Assembly (NCBI GenBank): GCA_021372865.1
Contig: JAJFTO010000020.1
Location: forward strand, 85,313-149,312
Direction of reading: 5' to 3'
Length of the DNA: 64,000 bases
DNA from: Porphyromonadaceae bacterium
Lineage (GTDB): Bacteria > Bacteroidota > Bacteroidia > Bacteroidales > Dysgonomonadaceae
How positions within the stretch are numbered: the first letter of the stretch is position 1; every line of letters begins with the position of its first letter. The notes beneath the pieces were generated by a model, which was given only the letters and a program-made list of their open reading frames with translations, had not been told where the DNA came from and did not search any database. Positions 46,892 to 55,584 of the stretch are shown here, in pieces. The position numbers and the translations under genes are program-made.

Positions 46892-48300
46892 TTTTTATCT
46901 TTTTTTTTACTCCCCTGCTCGGCTTTTTTTTCACTCCCCGGCACGGGTACGGTAAATCCGGACATATCCATTTTACCGATGTTGAGGTCTGCAGGCGTGT
47001 AATCCAATGGCGCAGCAGTAAGTGTTTCCCATGTGGTTTCCTGTCCCGTGTAAGCGGATTCACGTCCCATGATGGCGGCCATATTGGAAATAGCCGTTTC
47101 AGAAGCCTGCTCAATGGGTTTGTTACTCCGGATGCAGTTAATCAGATTCACATGTTCCAACGTGTAGGGATTGGTCTGCTTGAAATTGGTTTTCTCAGCT
47201 TCGCCATCATATTTCCAGATCTCATTCCCTGCCAGGTCTTTGATGACATGGCCGTCCTTGCTCGACCAGGAGCCCTTCGTTCCCTGGATAAACTCGCTCA
47301 CATTGTTGGCACATCCATCAATCTGACGACACATGCTATGCAAATGAATTCCGTTCTCCATGGTGAAGTCGATACTGAAATTATCGTACTGGTCACCCGT
47401 TACACGACGGTGTCTCGAACCAAAACCGACGGCACTGACCGGTTTCAAACCGGAGAACCATGTAAATACATCAATATTATGTACATGTTGTTCCACAATA
47501 TGATCGCCCGAAAGCCATTTCCAGTTAACCCAGTCACGGACCATAAACTCGAAGTCACTCCACTCTGGCTGACGTTCGCGATACCAAAGCATTCTTTGAT
47601 TCCAATATACCGCTCCACCAGTGATCTCACCTATGGCTCCGTTCATGATCTGCTTGTAGGATTCCACATAGCTACGCTGGTGGTGGCGCTGTGTTCCGGT
47701 TACCACAACCAGGTTCTTTGCCTGAGCTTGTTTGGCAGTCGCCACGATGGAACGATATCCGGCAGCATCCACACAGACTGGTTTTTCAAGGAAACAATGA
47801 ATATTCTTTTCCACGGCATACTTGAAATGTTCTGCACGGAAGAAGGGGGGTGTCGCAGCAATCAGCACATCAATACCACTGTCAATTACCTGTTTGTAAG
47901 CATCCAGTCCCACAAAACGTTTATCGGCCGGAATATCAATATTTTTTTCCTTTTTGAGTTTTTCAGCCAGGTTGTCAACCTTATCCTGAAATACGTCTCC
48001 CAGTGCCACAATGGTCACCCCATTGGCTGCACTCAGAAAGTTCATGGCAGCTCCCGATCCGCGGCCTCCACAGCCAATTATACCGGCTTTGATTTCCTTG
48101 CCATCGGCCGCCAAATCAGGAAGCTCGGGTACATAATAACTTCCCGGTTCTTTCAATGGAACGTTGCCATCTTTACTTTTTCCCGATCCGCTGCAGGAGG
48201 TCAACAGTCCTGCAGAACCTGTACCGATTACACCGACTGCCCCTGCTACAGCAGAAGCCTTAAGAAAAGATCTTCTGGTTACTTTGTTTTCTCGTTTCAT
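46888..48300 (-). CDS. Tat-exported Gfo/Idh/MocA family oxidoreductase lipoprotein
   Basis: The 470-residue protein has a Tat signal with TRRSFLKASAVAGAVG and a following lipobox-like LLTSCSG, suggesting a lipoprotein exported folded with its cofactor. The Rossmann part has AGIIGCGGRGSGAAMNF and the catalytic motif CFLEKPVCVDAAGYRS; the C-terminal domain has WKWLSGDHIVEQHVHNIDVFTWF. Family members oxidise or keto-modify sugars with tightly bound NAD(P). A Tat signal implies periplasmic or surface action, with electrons probably passed on to another carrier (inference; the NapC-type cytochrome gene is next). Confidence 0.92.
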   Translation of the reverse strand: MKRENKVTRRSFLKASAVAGAVGVIGTGSAGLLTSCSGSGKSKDGNVPLKEPGSYYVPELPDLAADGKEIKAGIIGCGGRGSGAAMNFLSAANGVTIVALGDVFQDKVDNLAEKLKKEKNIDIPADKRFVGLDAYKQVIDSGIDVLIAATPPFFRAEHFKYAVEKNIHCFLEKPVCVDAAGYRSIVATAKQAQAKNLVVVTGTQRHHQRSYVESYKQIMNGAIGEITGGAVYWNQRMLWYRERQPEWSDFEFMVRDWVNWKWLSGDHIVEQHVHNIDVFTWFSGLKPVSAVGFGSRHRRVTGDQYDNFSIDFTMENGIHLHSMCRQIDGCANNVSEFIQGTKGSWSSKDGHVIKDLAGNEIWKYDGEAEKTNFKQTNPYTLEHVNLINCIRSNKPIEQASETAISNMAAIMGRESAYTGQETTWETLTAAPLDYTPADLNIGKMDMSGFTVPVPGSEKKAEQGSKKKDKK

Positions 48301-48364
48301 ACAATTGATTGTTTTAGGATATTATTAATTTATTGGTCGTTTGTTGTTTGATTTCAATTATCTG

Positions 48365-48391
48365 AGATCAGCGGTCAGTTATCAGCTTTTA
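48365..48391. repeat. AGCT/GATCAGC intergenic repeat, copy 3
   Basis: GATCAGCGGTCAGTTATCAG followed by CTTTTAG; related to 41001-41030 and 43547-43569. Sits between the cytochrome gene and the Tat oxidoreductase gene. Confidence 0.5.
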
Positions 48392-48408
48392 GTTTTATGT
48401 CTCTTCAA

Positions 48409-49986
48409 TTATCGTGTTACCAGCGACGAATCCGGTTCGCATACCACGCGGAACCCTATTCCTTTTATATCGGAATACCACCAGATGCTCTTGGGTTGCT
48501 GTGGGTCTGTCTTCAACCACGCATCGTGCTGTGAAAAAGCCCTGGCAGCGCTTCGCACTTCAGAAGCATCTGAAGTGTAGCTGCCTCCCCTGATCACCCA
48601 GTTCTCACCTTGCGTAACCAATGGATTACGGGTACCCGCTGATTGCTTGCCATATGCTTGCGGATCATATTTGTCGGCAGTATATTCCATCACATTTCCC
48701 AACATGTTTTTCAAGCCGTAAGGATTGGGTAAGACAGCAGAGGGTGGTTGTGTGCGACTGTCGCTATTCAAGTCATACACTACATAAGCACTGATGCTGT
48801 CAGTTTTCGGCTTGAAGATATTCCGCATAAACCCGTGTTTCGAAAAATCTTTGGGGCTTCCAGGAAAGAAGTATGCTGTTCGGGTACCACCACGGGCTGC
48901 ATATTCCCATTCCGCCTCGGTGGGCAGACGGTACTTTTTACCTGTTTTTGCAGACAGCCACTGACAGAATGTTTCCGCTGCGTAATGGGTCATTGTGATG
49001 GCGGGTCTGTCGCCCTGTCCCCATCCCTGATCAGGAAAACCGAAAGGAGGGGTCGGACCGGATATGGCATCCACGTTCATAGCGGTGAGATTATTCTCAT
49101 AAATTACCTCGGGTGGAATACGTCCTTCACTCATGGTCTCAGCATAAAATGCCCAGAACTGATCCCAGGTAGTCTCCACTTCGGCCATAAAGAAGGGGCT
49201 GACTGTGACTTCATGCTGCGGCGACTCGTCCGGGTTGCGGAAAGGTTCCTTCTCGGGACTTCCCATCATGAATTTACCTCCCGGAATTGCCTTCATCGGT
49301 AGTGATACAGCTGTACCGGGAATCTGTTCGATATAATCGACAAAGGCGGTGACAGGCGTTGGTTCCTTAAAATAAAGTGAGGTATCTACATCACGGGATC
49401 CCATTCCCGGTATACCTGTCATCTGTCCATGTGCATAATTTGGATTGTGATGCCCTACGTCGAGGTGACAGCTTATACACTGAAGATCAAGCGCTTCTTC
49501 ATTTTCATCATAATAAAGATGTGCGGTGATACCTTCATCTGATATCCCTGCGGGAAAAAGATTCTGATGACATTTTACACAGGATTTGTTGGGAATATAT
49601 TTCACTGCATTTTCGAGTTCCGATTTTTTGTCCCAGTTGAAATCTGTGCTGTCTTTGGTGAGGTATCCCCATACATCACGTACACCCAGTGCCAGTTTTG
49701 CAGAATAATGTTCCCAGGTGTTGTCTTTGGGTGGAAGATGACAATCTACGCAATTTACCATAACACCGCTTCCGTTGTTCACATGTGTCGATAACTTCCA
49801 ACTCTCCTCTGCATGCGGATGCACATGACACTTCATACACGATTCGTTGGTGGAAAAATAGACGGATGTCTGATACAAAGCAGCTACAAGTACAACTCCT
49901 ATAATAATTCCTGAGATCAGGATAAGACCTTTTCTTCCGGATGACTTTTTACTGGGTCTCCTGCTTTTTTTCGAAAATCTTGGCAT
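48409..49986 (-). CDS. Tetraheme NapC/NirT-type cytochrome fused to an FGE/SUMF1-like domain
   Basis: The 525-residue protein has a basic N-terminus, one membrane anchor (about 20-42: ILISGIIIGVVLVAALY) and four haem-binding CxxCH motifs at about residues 50-54 (CMKCH), 79-83 (CVDCH), 136-140 (CVKCH) and 170-174 (CISCH), typical of NapC/NrfH quinol dehydrogenases. From about residue 232 a formylglycine-generating-enzyme-like (SUMF1/EgtB) domain follows (AIPGGKFMMGSPEKEP, RLPTEAEWEYAARGG, NMLGNVMEYTAD, WVIRGGSY, GIGFRVVCE). The region where FGEs have their two catalytic Cys reads GGSYTSDASEVRSAAR, so this is not an active FGE. It probably feeds electrons to or from the quinone pool for the downstream exported enzymes (inference). 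It is the first gene of the locus. Confidence 0.9.
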   Translation of the reverse strand: MPRFSKKSRRPSKKSSGRKGLILISGIIIGVVLVAALYQTSVYFSTNESCMKCHVHPHAEESWKLSTHVNNGSGVMVNCVDCHLPPKDNTWEHYSAKLALGVRDVWGYLTKDSTDFNWDKKSELENAVKYIPNKSCVKCHQNLFPAGISDEGITAHLYYDENEEALDLQCISCHLDVGHHNPNYAHGQMTGIPGMGSRDVDTSLYFKEPTPVTAFVDYIEQIPGTAVSLPMKAIPGGKFMMGSPEKEPFRNPDESPQHEVTVSPFFMAEVETTWDQFWAFYAETMSEGRIPPEVIYENNLTAMNVDAISGPTPPFGFPDQGWGQGDRPAITMTHYAAETFCQWLSAKTGKKYRLPTEAEWEYAARGGTRTAYFFPGSPKDFSKHGFMRNIFKPKTDSISAYVVYDLNSDSRTQPPSAVLPNPYGLKNMLGNVMEYTADKYDPQAYGKQSAGTRNPLVTQGENWVIRGGSYTSDASEVRSAARAFSQHDAWLKTDPQQPKSIWWYSDIKGIGFRVVCEPDSSLVTR

Positions 49987-50161
49987 TATTATTCTTAATA
50001 AAAAATATTAAATTATAGTTTTGATTTATATCTCAAGGCGTTTTGTCTGTAAAAGTACGAAAATTTCGGACAAATGAAAAGATAAATAAGTAAAACACAT
50101 TGAACTCCACTTCTCTTTTCGCCTTTCAGGTATTATGTTTCTTAGTAGATTTCTGCAAAAT

Positions 50162-51172
50162 TCATTTCTTTTTTTTAATTAATTCCTTTGCATTTTCAAT
50201 CATACTATCCTTGTTTTTGGCCTTGTCACTATCCTGCATACTTACGTAAATATGAGGTTCCACACCAAACTCAATATGTTCTTTCTCGGCATTAAACATG
50301 GGTGACGCAGAAAAACGGATAGACCAACCGTTGGGCAGTTCGGAAGTAAAGGGCAACCCACTCCCGCCCCCTGTTCTGTCGCCCATCACTGTGACATTGG
50401 GTGCATATTTCATAATACTCACAAACTCGTTGGTTGCACTATAGCATCCCCTATTGGTGAGCACAACAACGGGTTTCTGGTAACGAACCCGGTCGGAACT
50501 CTCCACATATTTAGGATATAGCGGGGAAAAATCGTTGTGTCCGGGTCCTACTTTGTGAGAGATGTAACCGATGAGCTTGCGCTCGTTGAAAAAACGACTG
50601 GTAATTTTCTCTACGTTGGTAAGACTGCCTCCGCCATTATTTCGTACATCAATGATAAGACCATGACAGATAGCCATTCTATTCAGCACCTGATCAAGGC
50701 CGCTCTCCGACAAGTCATCAGAAAAGCTGCCATAATAGATGTAACCTACGTTATCTTCCTGAATCTTATACCGGATGCCGGACACCATACCAAAATCGGT
50801 GCCCAGATAATATTTCTGTATCATAGGATCGAAGTTGACAGGAAAGTTGTCCTGCCACTGCCAATAACGGGTAATATCGTGTGACGCGGCCAGGTTCACA
50901 TGGCCGTCCTTGAGCTCTGCGAGCATCGTGCCCATGAGTTTAAAGAGCGCATCATTGTTCATATCCGGTGTGACGCGGGCACTATAACCCTGATAGACTG
51001 AATCCCAATCTATTTTCTTGTAATCAAAGAAACAATAATTCCGGTCGAGAATGGTCCACAAGGCATCAAAATTGCCTCGTGGATCATTATCAAATTGCAT
51101 ATCTGATATCTCGCAGCCCTGCAACAAAAAAAATAGCAGCAGAAGCAGACCGGAATGTTTCTTCCACATCAT
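50162..51172 (-). CDS. S41-family peptidase lipoprotein
   Basis: The 336-residue protein has a lipoprotein signal (HSGLLLLLFFLLQGC) and a tail-specific (S41) protease core: ELKDGHVNL, VGYIYYGSF, LIIDVRNNGGGS, and the catalytic-serine region LTNRGCYSATNEF, followed by GDRTGGGSG. The usual PDZ domain is not evident. An extracytoplasmic protease; substrate unknown. It follows rpiB after 38 bases in the tkt-rpiB direction. Confidence 0.88.
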   Translation of the reverse strand: MMWKKHSGLLLLLFFLLQGCEISDMQFDNDPRGNFDALWTILDRNYCFFDYKKIDWDSVYQGYSARVTPDMNNDALFKLMGTMLAELKDGHVNLAASHDITRYWQWQDNFPVNFDPMIQKYYLGTDFGMVSGIRYKIQEDNVGYIYYGSFSDDLSESGLDQVLNRMAICHGLIIDVRNNGGGSLTNVEKITSRFFNERKLIGYISHKVGPGHNDFSPLYPKYVESSDRVRYQKPVVVLTNRGCYSATNEFVSIMKYAPNVTVMGDRTGGGSGLPFTSELPNGWSIRFSASPMFNAEKEHIEFGVEPHIYVSMQDSDKAKNKDSMIENAKELIKKKK

Positions 51173-51210
51173 GGAATTAAAATTTTACTTTCCAAATTGA
51201 TGGTAACAGA

Positions 51211-51666
51211 TTACCGGCAAGGAATCTTGTTGATTCTTTTTTCGTGTCGTCCTCCTTCGAAAGGTGTATTCAGGAAGGTTACCAGAATATCATAGATTTC
51301 CTCCTGACTTAGGTAACGGCCGGGAATGGAGAGAATATTGGCATCGTTGTGTGCCCTTGCAAAATAAGCGATCTCCTTACTCCAACATAAAGCCGCACGC
51401 ACTCCCTGATGCTTATTTACTGTCATGTTAATTCCATTGCCTGAGCCACAGATGGCAATACCAGGATAGCATTCTCCGCTTTCCACAGCCGAAGCAAGCG
51501 GATGAGCATAGTCGGGATAATCCACACTCTCATTAGAATAGGTCCCAAAATCCTTATAAGGAATACCCTGTTCCTCCAAAATTTTTATGATATACTGTTT
51601 GCTGTCGTAACCGGCATGATCGGAAGCTAATCCGATGGGTTTTTCTGAATAATCGAATAATGACAT
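51211..51666 (-). CDS. rpiB: Ribose-5-phosphate isomerase B
   Basis: The 151-residue enzyme interconverts ribose-5-phosphate and ribulose-5-phosphate. Signature segments are IGLASDHAGYDSK (D, H, substrate-binding), AICGSGNGINMTVNKHQGVRAALC (catalytic Cys region) and ARAHNDANILSIPGRYL. It lies 18 bases downstream of tkt, giving a pentose-phosphate unit. Confidence 0.96.
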   Translation of the reverse strand: MSLFDYSEKPIGLASDHAGYDSKQYIIKILEEQGIPYKDFGTYSNESVDYPDYAHPLASAVESGECYPGIAICGSGNGINMTVNKHQGVRAALCWSKEIAYFARAHNDANILSIPGRYLSQEEIYDILVTFLNTPFEGGRHEKRINKIPCR

Positions 51667-51684
51667 CTTAAAATTTGTTTTATG

Positions 51685-53709
51685 TTATAATAGTTTCTTT
51701 ACTTGTTCATATACATTCTTGCCTGTATATCCCAATTTTTCGTCGAGTACATTGTAGGGTGCGGAGAATCCAAAGGAGTTCAATCCCCATACGACACCAT
51801 CGGCACCTACGAGTCCCTCAAGGGTCACAGACAAGCCGGCAGTCATCCCAAACTTCTTTTTTCCAACCGGCAATACATATTCCTGGTATTCTAATGATTG
51901 AGCACGGAACAATCCTTCGGAAGGGACGGAAACGATGCGTACCTTTACCCCTTCGGACCGTAGTAAATCAGCGCCTTCCACAAGCGTGGCTACTTCAGAT
52001 CCTGAAGCCAGTAAAATCACATCATAGTTTTCATCATCCTGTAAAATATAAGCGCCCATACTGGCCTGAAAAGCCTCTTCAAAGCGTGATTCGCGGGCGG
52101 GGAGATCTTTGATGTTCTGGCGGGATAGAATCAGGCCTGTGGGGGTCTTTGCATTCTCAATTGCCATTTTCCACGCGACGGTCGTTTCATTGGCATCAGC
52201 CGGGCGAAGCACGAGCATGGAGTTTTGTCCATGATGGTTCTGCAATTTCTCCAACAGACGAATCTGGGCCTCCTGTTCAACTGGTTGATGCGTAGGTCCG
52301 TCTTCACCCACGCGAAATGCATCGTGTGTCCATATAAAGATAACCGGTGTTTCCATTAATGCTGCTACGCGAATGGATGGTTTCATGTAGTCGGAAAACG
52401 CGAAAAAAGTACCGCATGCAGGAATGACACCCCCATGCAGGCTCATACCGATGCAAAGGCATGACATGGTAAATTCCGACACACCTACCTGCAGAAAGCC
52501 GCCAGAGAAATCATCTTTGACAAAGGCTTTTGAGTACTTCAAAAAGCCGTCCGTCTTGTCGGAGTTTGAAAGGTCAGCCGAAGCGACCACCATATTTTCC
52601 ACCTGCTGTGCCAGTACACCCAATACAGTGGCGGAAGCAGCGCGGGTAGCGATTCCCGGTTTTTGCTGAATGGCACTCCAATCAATCTCCGGAAGTTCGC
52701 GCGAGAACCATTTCATTTTTTTTGCAGCCAATTCCGGATTTATTCTCTCCCACTCTTTTTCTTTTGCTTTTTTTGCGGACACAATCTCTTTTAGCTCCCG
52801 CATCCTTTTTTCATAGAGTTGCTTCGCTTCGGGAAAGATTACAAAAGGATCTGCAGGGTCACCCCCCAGATTTCTGATCGTTTGATCAAAGTCTGCTCCG
52901 GCAGCACTCAGCGGTTGTCCGTGGGTGGAAACCCGACGTTCAAATGATGAACAGTCAGCTGCCACTGCACCCCGTCCCATGATGGTATTGCCGATGATGA
53001 GGGTGGGTTTTTCTTTTTCTGCTTTGGCTTCTGTTAGTGCCTTGCGGATCTCATCCACGTTGTTGCCGTCGATGGTAATCACTTTCCATTTCCAGGCCTC
53101 ATATTTCTTTGCCACATCCTCGCTGGTTACTTCCGAAGTGGTAGTCGACAACTGTATTGCGTTGGAGTCATAGAACATAATCAGATTGCCCAAACCAAGA
53201 TGCCCGGCAATTCTTCCTACTCCCTGTGATATTTCTTCCTGAATGCCGCCATCTGAAATGAAGGTGTAGATGGTGTGATCCATCACATCCCCCAATCGCG
53301 CCTGCAGGAATTTGGCAGCAATGGATGCACCGACCGCAAAGGCATGTCCCTGTCCCAGTGGGCCTGAAGTATTTTCTATGCCCCGGCTCAAATCTTTTTC
53401 AGGATGTCCGGGTGTGGGACTTCCCCATTGCCGGAACTCCTTTAGTTCATCCAGGGTAAATTTTCCGCTTAAACAAAGCACTGAATAGAGCATGGCCGAC
53501 ATGTGACCGGGGTCAAGGAAGAAGCGGTCTCTCGACGCCCATGTAGGATCTTCGGGATCATACTCCAGGAATTCTGAAAACAGCACATTGATAAAATCTG
53601 CTCCCCCCATTGCACCTCCCGGATGTCCCGATTTTGCACGTTCCACCATTGAAGCCGATAATATCCTGATATTATCGGCTGCTTTATTTATAATTGTTTT
53701 TTCATTCAT
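51685..53709 (-). CDS. tkt: Transketolase
   Basis: The 674-residue thiamine diphosphate enzyme moves two-carbon ketol units in the pentose phosphate pathway. It is full length: KSGHPGGAMGGADFINVLF and FFLDPGHMSAMLYSVL near the N-terminus, the ThDP/metal-binding region FISDGGIQEEISQG...IMFYDSNAIQLS, the pyrimidine domain with EDGPTHQPVEQ, and a C-terminal regulatory-like domain. It is the first gene of tkt-rpiB-S41, with a consensus promoter at 53756-53784. Confidence 0.97.
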   Translation of the reverse strand: MNEKTIINKAADNIRILSASMVERAKSGHPGGAMGGADFINVLFSEFLEYDPEDPTWASRDRFFLDPGHMSAMLYSVLCLSGKFTLDELKEFRQWGSPTPGHPEKDLSRGIENTSGPLGQGHAFAVGASIAAKFLQARLGDVMDHTIYTFISDGGIQEEISQGVGRIAGHLGLGNLIMFYDSNAIQLSTTTSEVTSEDVAKKYEAWKWKVITIDGNNVDEIRKALTEAKAEKEKPTLIIGNTIMGRGAVAADCSSFERRVSTHGQPLSAAGADFDQTIRNLGGDPADPFVIFPEAKQLYEKRMRELKEIVSAKKAKEKEWERINPELAAKKMKWFSRELPEIDWSAIQQKPGIATRAASATVLGVLAQQVENMVVASADLSNSDKTDGFLKYSKAFVKDDFSGGFLQVGVSEFTMSCLCIGMSLHGGVIPACGTFFAFSDYMKPSIRVAALMETPVIFIWTHDAFRVGEDGPTHQPVEQEAQIRLLEKLQNHHGQNSMLVLRPADANETTVAWKMAIENAKTPTGLILSRQNIKDLPARESRFEEAFQASMGAYILQDDENYDVILLASGSEVATLVEGADLLRSEGVKVRIVSVPSEGLFRAQSLEYQEYVLPVGKKKFGMTAGLSVTLEGLVGADGVVWGLNSFGFSAPYNVLDEKLGYTGKNVYEQVKKLL

Positions 53710-53755
53710 AAATAACTAATTCGGTCATCAACTACCGATGCAAAACTGATCACCG

Positions 53756-53784
53756 CAAAGATAGCTATTTTTTGAAATTATCAA
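53756..53784 (-). promoter_or_regulatory. Promoter of tkt-rpiB
   Basis: On the minus strand TTG (53784-53782), an 18-base spacer, and TATCTTTG (53763-53756) match the Bacteroidota consensus upstream of tkt. Confidence 0.65.
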
Positions 53785-53915
53785 CCTTACTCCGGATTAT
53801 ATGTTTACTCAATTTTATGACATCTATGATTCATTTTCTTTCCTTTCAATGCATCGGGTACAAAATATTGCGATAAAATTGTTACTTTTACGGGAAAAAG
53901 AGGTTCGGTAGAACA

Positions 53916-54671
53916 ATGAGTTTAAGCAACAATAAAATAAAATACATCCGGTCACTCAAAGAAAAAAAATTCCGTGATGAACATCGTACCTTTGTGGCTG
54001 AAGGTACAAAACTGGTATTCGACTTACTGGGAACTTGCCATTGTCAGTTTTTGACGGCAACTCCGGCGATACTGGCTGCGTACCCTGAAATCAGTGCGGA
54101 TGAGATTGTGGAAGCAAACATCAGCGAACTGAAAAAAGCAACCTTTCTGACCACGTCCCCACCAGTTATCGCTGTTTTTTATCAGCCCGAAAACAAGTTG
54201 GAAAACATCAAGTTAAGCGGAAAACTGACACTTGTACTTGACGGAATCCAGGATCCCGGAAATGTGGGTACGATCGTACGTATTGCCGACTGGTTTGGTA
54301 TCAGTCATATTGTCTGTTCACCGGACACTGCCGATCTTTTTAATCCCAAAACAGTACAGGCAACCATGGGTGCTATCGCCCGGGTAGGAGTCAGCTACAC
54401 CGACATTTCTATTTTTTTAAGAAAGAACCGTGATCTACCCATTTACGGTACATTTTTGGAGGGTGAAAACATATACACAAAGGAGCTGTCTGCGGAGGGG
54501 TTAATCGTGATGGGAAGTGAGGGTAAGGGCATCAGACCGGAAACGGCAGAAAGCATTGGCCAGAAACTTTTCATTCCCAACTTTCCACCAAACCGCACCA
54601 CTTCTGAGTCGTTGAATGTGGCAACTGCCACAGCAATTATCTGCTCAGAATTCCGGAGAAGAGTTTTTTAA
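53916..54671 (+). CDS. SpoU/TrmH-family RNA methyltransferase
   Basis: The 251-residue 2'-O-methyltransferase-like protein has an N-terminal substrate-binding domain (NKIKYIRSLKEKKFRDEHRT, FVAEGTKLVFDL) and a SPOUT knot domain with motif 1 VLDGIQDPGNVGTIVRIAD, motif 2 VMGSEGKGIRPE and motif 3 TTSESLNVATATAI. It acts on tRNA or rRNA; the target is not deducible. Divergent from tkt. Confidence 0.93.
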   Translation: MSLSNNKIKYIRSLKEKKFRDEHRTFVAEGTKLVFDLLGTCHCQFLTATPAILAAYPEISADEIVEANISELKKATFLTTSPPVIAVFYQPENKLENIKLSGKLTLVLDGIQDPGNVGTIVRIADWFGISHIVCSPDTADLFNPKTVQATMGAIARVGVSYTDISIFLRKNRDLPIYGTFLEGENIYTKELSAEGLIVMGSEGKGIRPETAESIGQKLFIPNFPPNRTTSESLNVATATAIICSEFRRRVF

Positions 54672-54685
54672 TACGGCAAAAAAAA

Positions 54686-54710
54686 TCACGTATTGAAGAA
54701 ATACGTGATC
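54686..54710 (-). terminator. Second terminator after tRNA-His
   Basis: A perfect 10-bp stem (ATCACGTATT/AATACGTGAT) with a 5-base loop. On the minus strand it is followed by a run of T, so it acts on transcripts coming from the tRNA gene; it also sits just past the RNA methyltransferase stop. Confidence 0.75.
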
Positions 54711-54739
54711 ACCTAAAACAAATCTAAAGAGAATAAAAA

Positions 54740-54758
54740 ATCTCATTCACAATGAGAT
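54740..54758 (-). terminator. First terminator after tRNA-His
   Basis: Stem ATCTCATT/AATGAGAT with a 3-base loop, followed on the minus strand by a run of T (54740-54735), 4 bases after the tRNA 3' end. Confidence 0.75.
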
Positions 54759-54761
54759 GTG

Positions 54762-54835
<74 letters not shown>

Positions 54836-54944
54836 CGTATTGTAATCGGGTGCAAAGATAGCTTTTTTTTATCACTTTCTACCCGAATAAGCCTGTTTTT
54901 TTTAAAAAAAATGTTTTGCAAGTTTTCATCTGCATAAAAAATAG

Positions 54945-54952
54945 TATATTTG
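54945..54952 (+). promoter_or_regulatory. Putative -7 element (TATATTTG) of the bifunctional nuclease operon
   Basis: Perfect TAnnTTTG match 25 bases before the ATG at 54977; no clear -33 TTG. Confidence 0.5.
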
Positions 54953-54976
54953 AGGTAGTATAGACAAAAAAAGATC

Positions 54977-55576
54977 ATGGCCACAAAAAAAATCAAACTA
55001 TCCATCCTGGGAATCTCCTTTAGCCAGGTGCAGGCAGGGGCATATGCACTCATCTTCGCCGAAGATACGGGCATACGCCGGCTTCCCATCGTCATCGGGA
55101 CCCCCGAGGCCCAATCCATCGCCATTGTGATGGAGGGTATCACGCCCCCGAGACCGCTTTCGCACGACCTGATCTGTTCTATTTGGAATCAACTCGGCAT
55201 AGAACTGGTTGAAGTTTTGATCTATAAATTTGAGGATGGCGCTTTTTTTGCGGAACTTTTGTTGCGTCAAAACGACAAGGAATATCGTATCGACTCACGC
55301 ACTTCCGATGCAGTAGCATTGGCAATACGTACACATTCACCCATCTACACCACGGAAGAAATCATGCAAAATATGGCCATCGTCTTCGACGAACAATCTC
55401 CTTCCGGTGCTCCCGAACCGTTTATTCCGGATGAAGGAATACAATCGGAAGAAGAACTGTCCGATCTTCAACTCGACACGTTGAAGCATCGCCTTAAGGA
55501 TGCCGTAAATGAGGAGAATTACGAGTTAGCCACCCGTTTACGCGACGAAATCAACCGCAGAGAAAATAAATTCTGA
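54977..55576 (+). CDS. Bifunctional nuclease family (DUF151) protein with UVR motif
   Basis: The 199-residue protein has an N-terminal BFN/DUF151 domain (about 5-130: RRLPIVIGTPEAQSIAIVMEG, RPLSHDLICSIW, YRIDSRTSDAVALAIRTHSPIYT) and a C-terminal UVR helix motif (LKHRLKDAVNEENYELATRLRDEIN), as in UvrB/UvrC-interacting proteins. The family is reported to have RNase/DNase activity. It forms a unit with rsmE (8-base gap). Confidence 0.92.
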   Translation: MATKKIKLSILGISFSQVQAGAYALIFAEDTGIRRLPIVIGTPEAQSIAIVMEGITPPRPLSHDLICSIWNQLGIELVEVLIYKFEDGAFFAELLLRQNDKEYRIDSRTSDAVALAIRTHSPIYTTEEIMQNMAIVFDEQSPSGAPEPFIPDEGIQSEEELSDLQLDTLKHRLKDAVNEENYELATRLRDEINRRENKF

Positions 55577-55584
55577 AAGAGAAT

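Noticed and set aside
46885..48351. A 488-codon open frame on the plus strand
   Set aside because: It is antisense to the Tat-exported Gfo/Idh/MocA gene, which has clear family motifs and a matching operon. The plus-frame product is Cys/His/Phe-rich without any recognised domain.
48409..49986. Active formylglycine-generating enzyme for sulfatases
   Set aside because: The two catalytic Cys are missing, no sulfatase gene is nearby in the window, and the domain is fused to a cytochrome.
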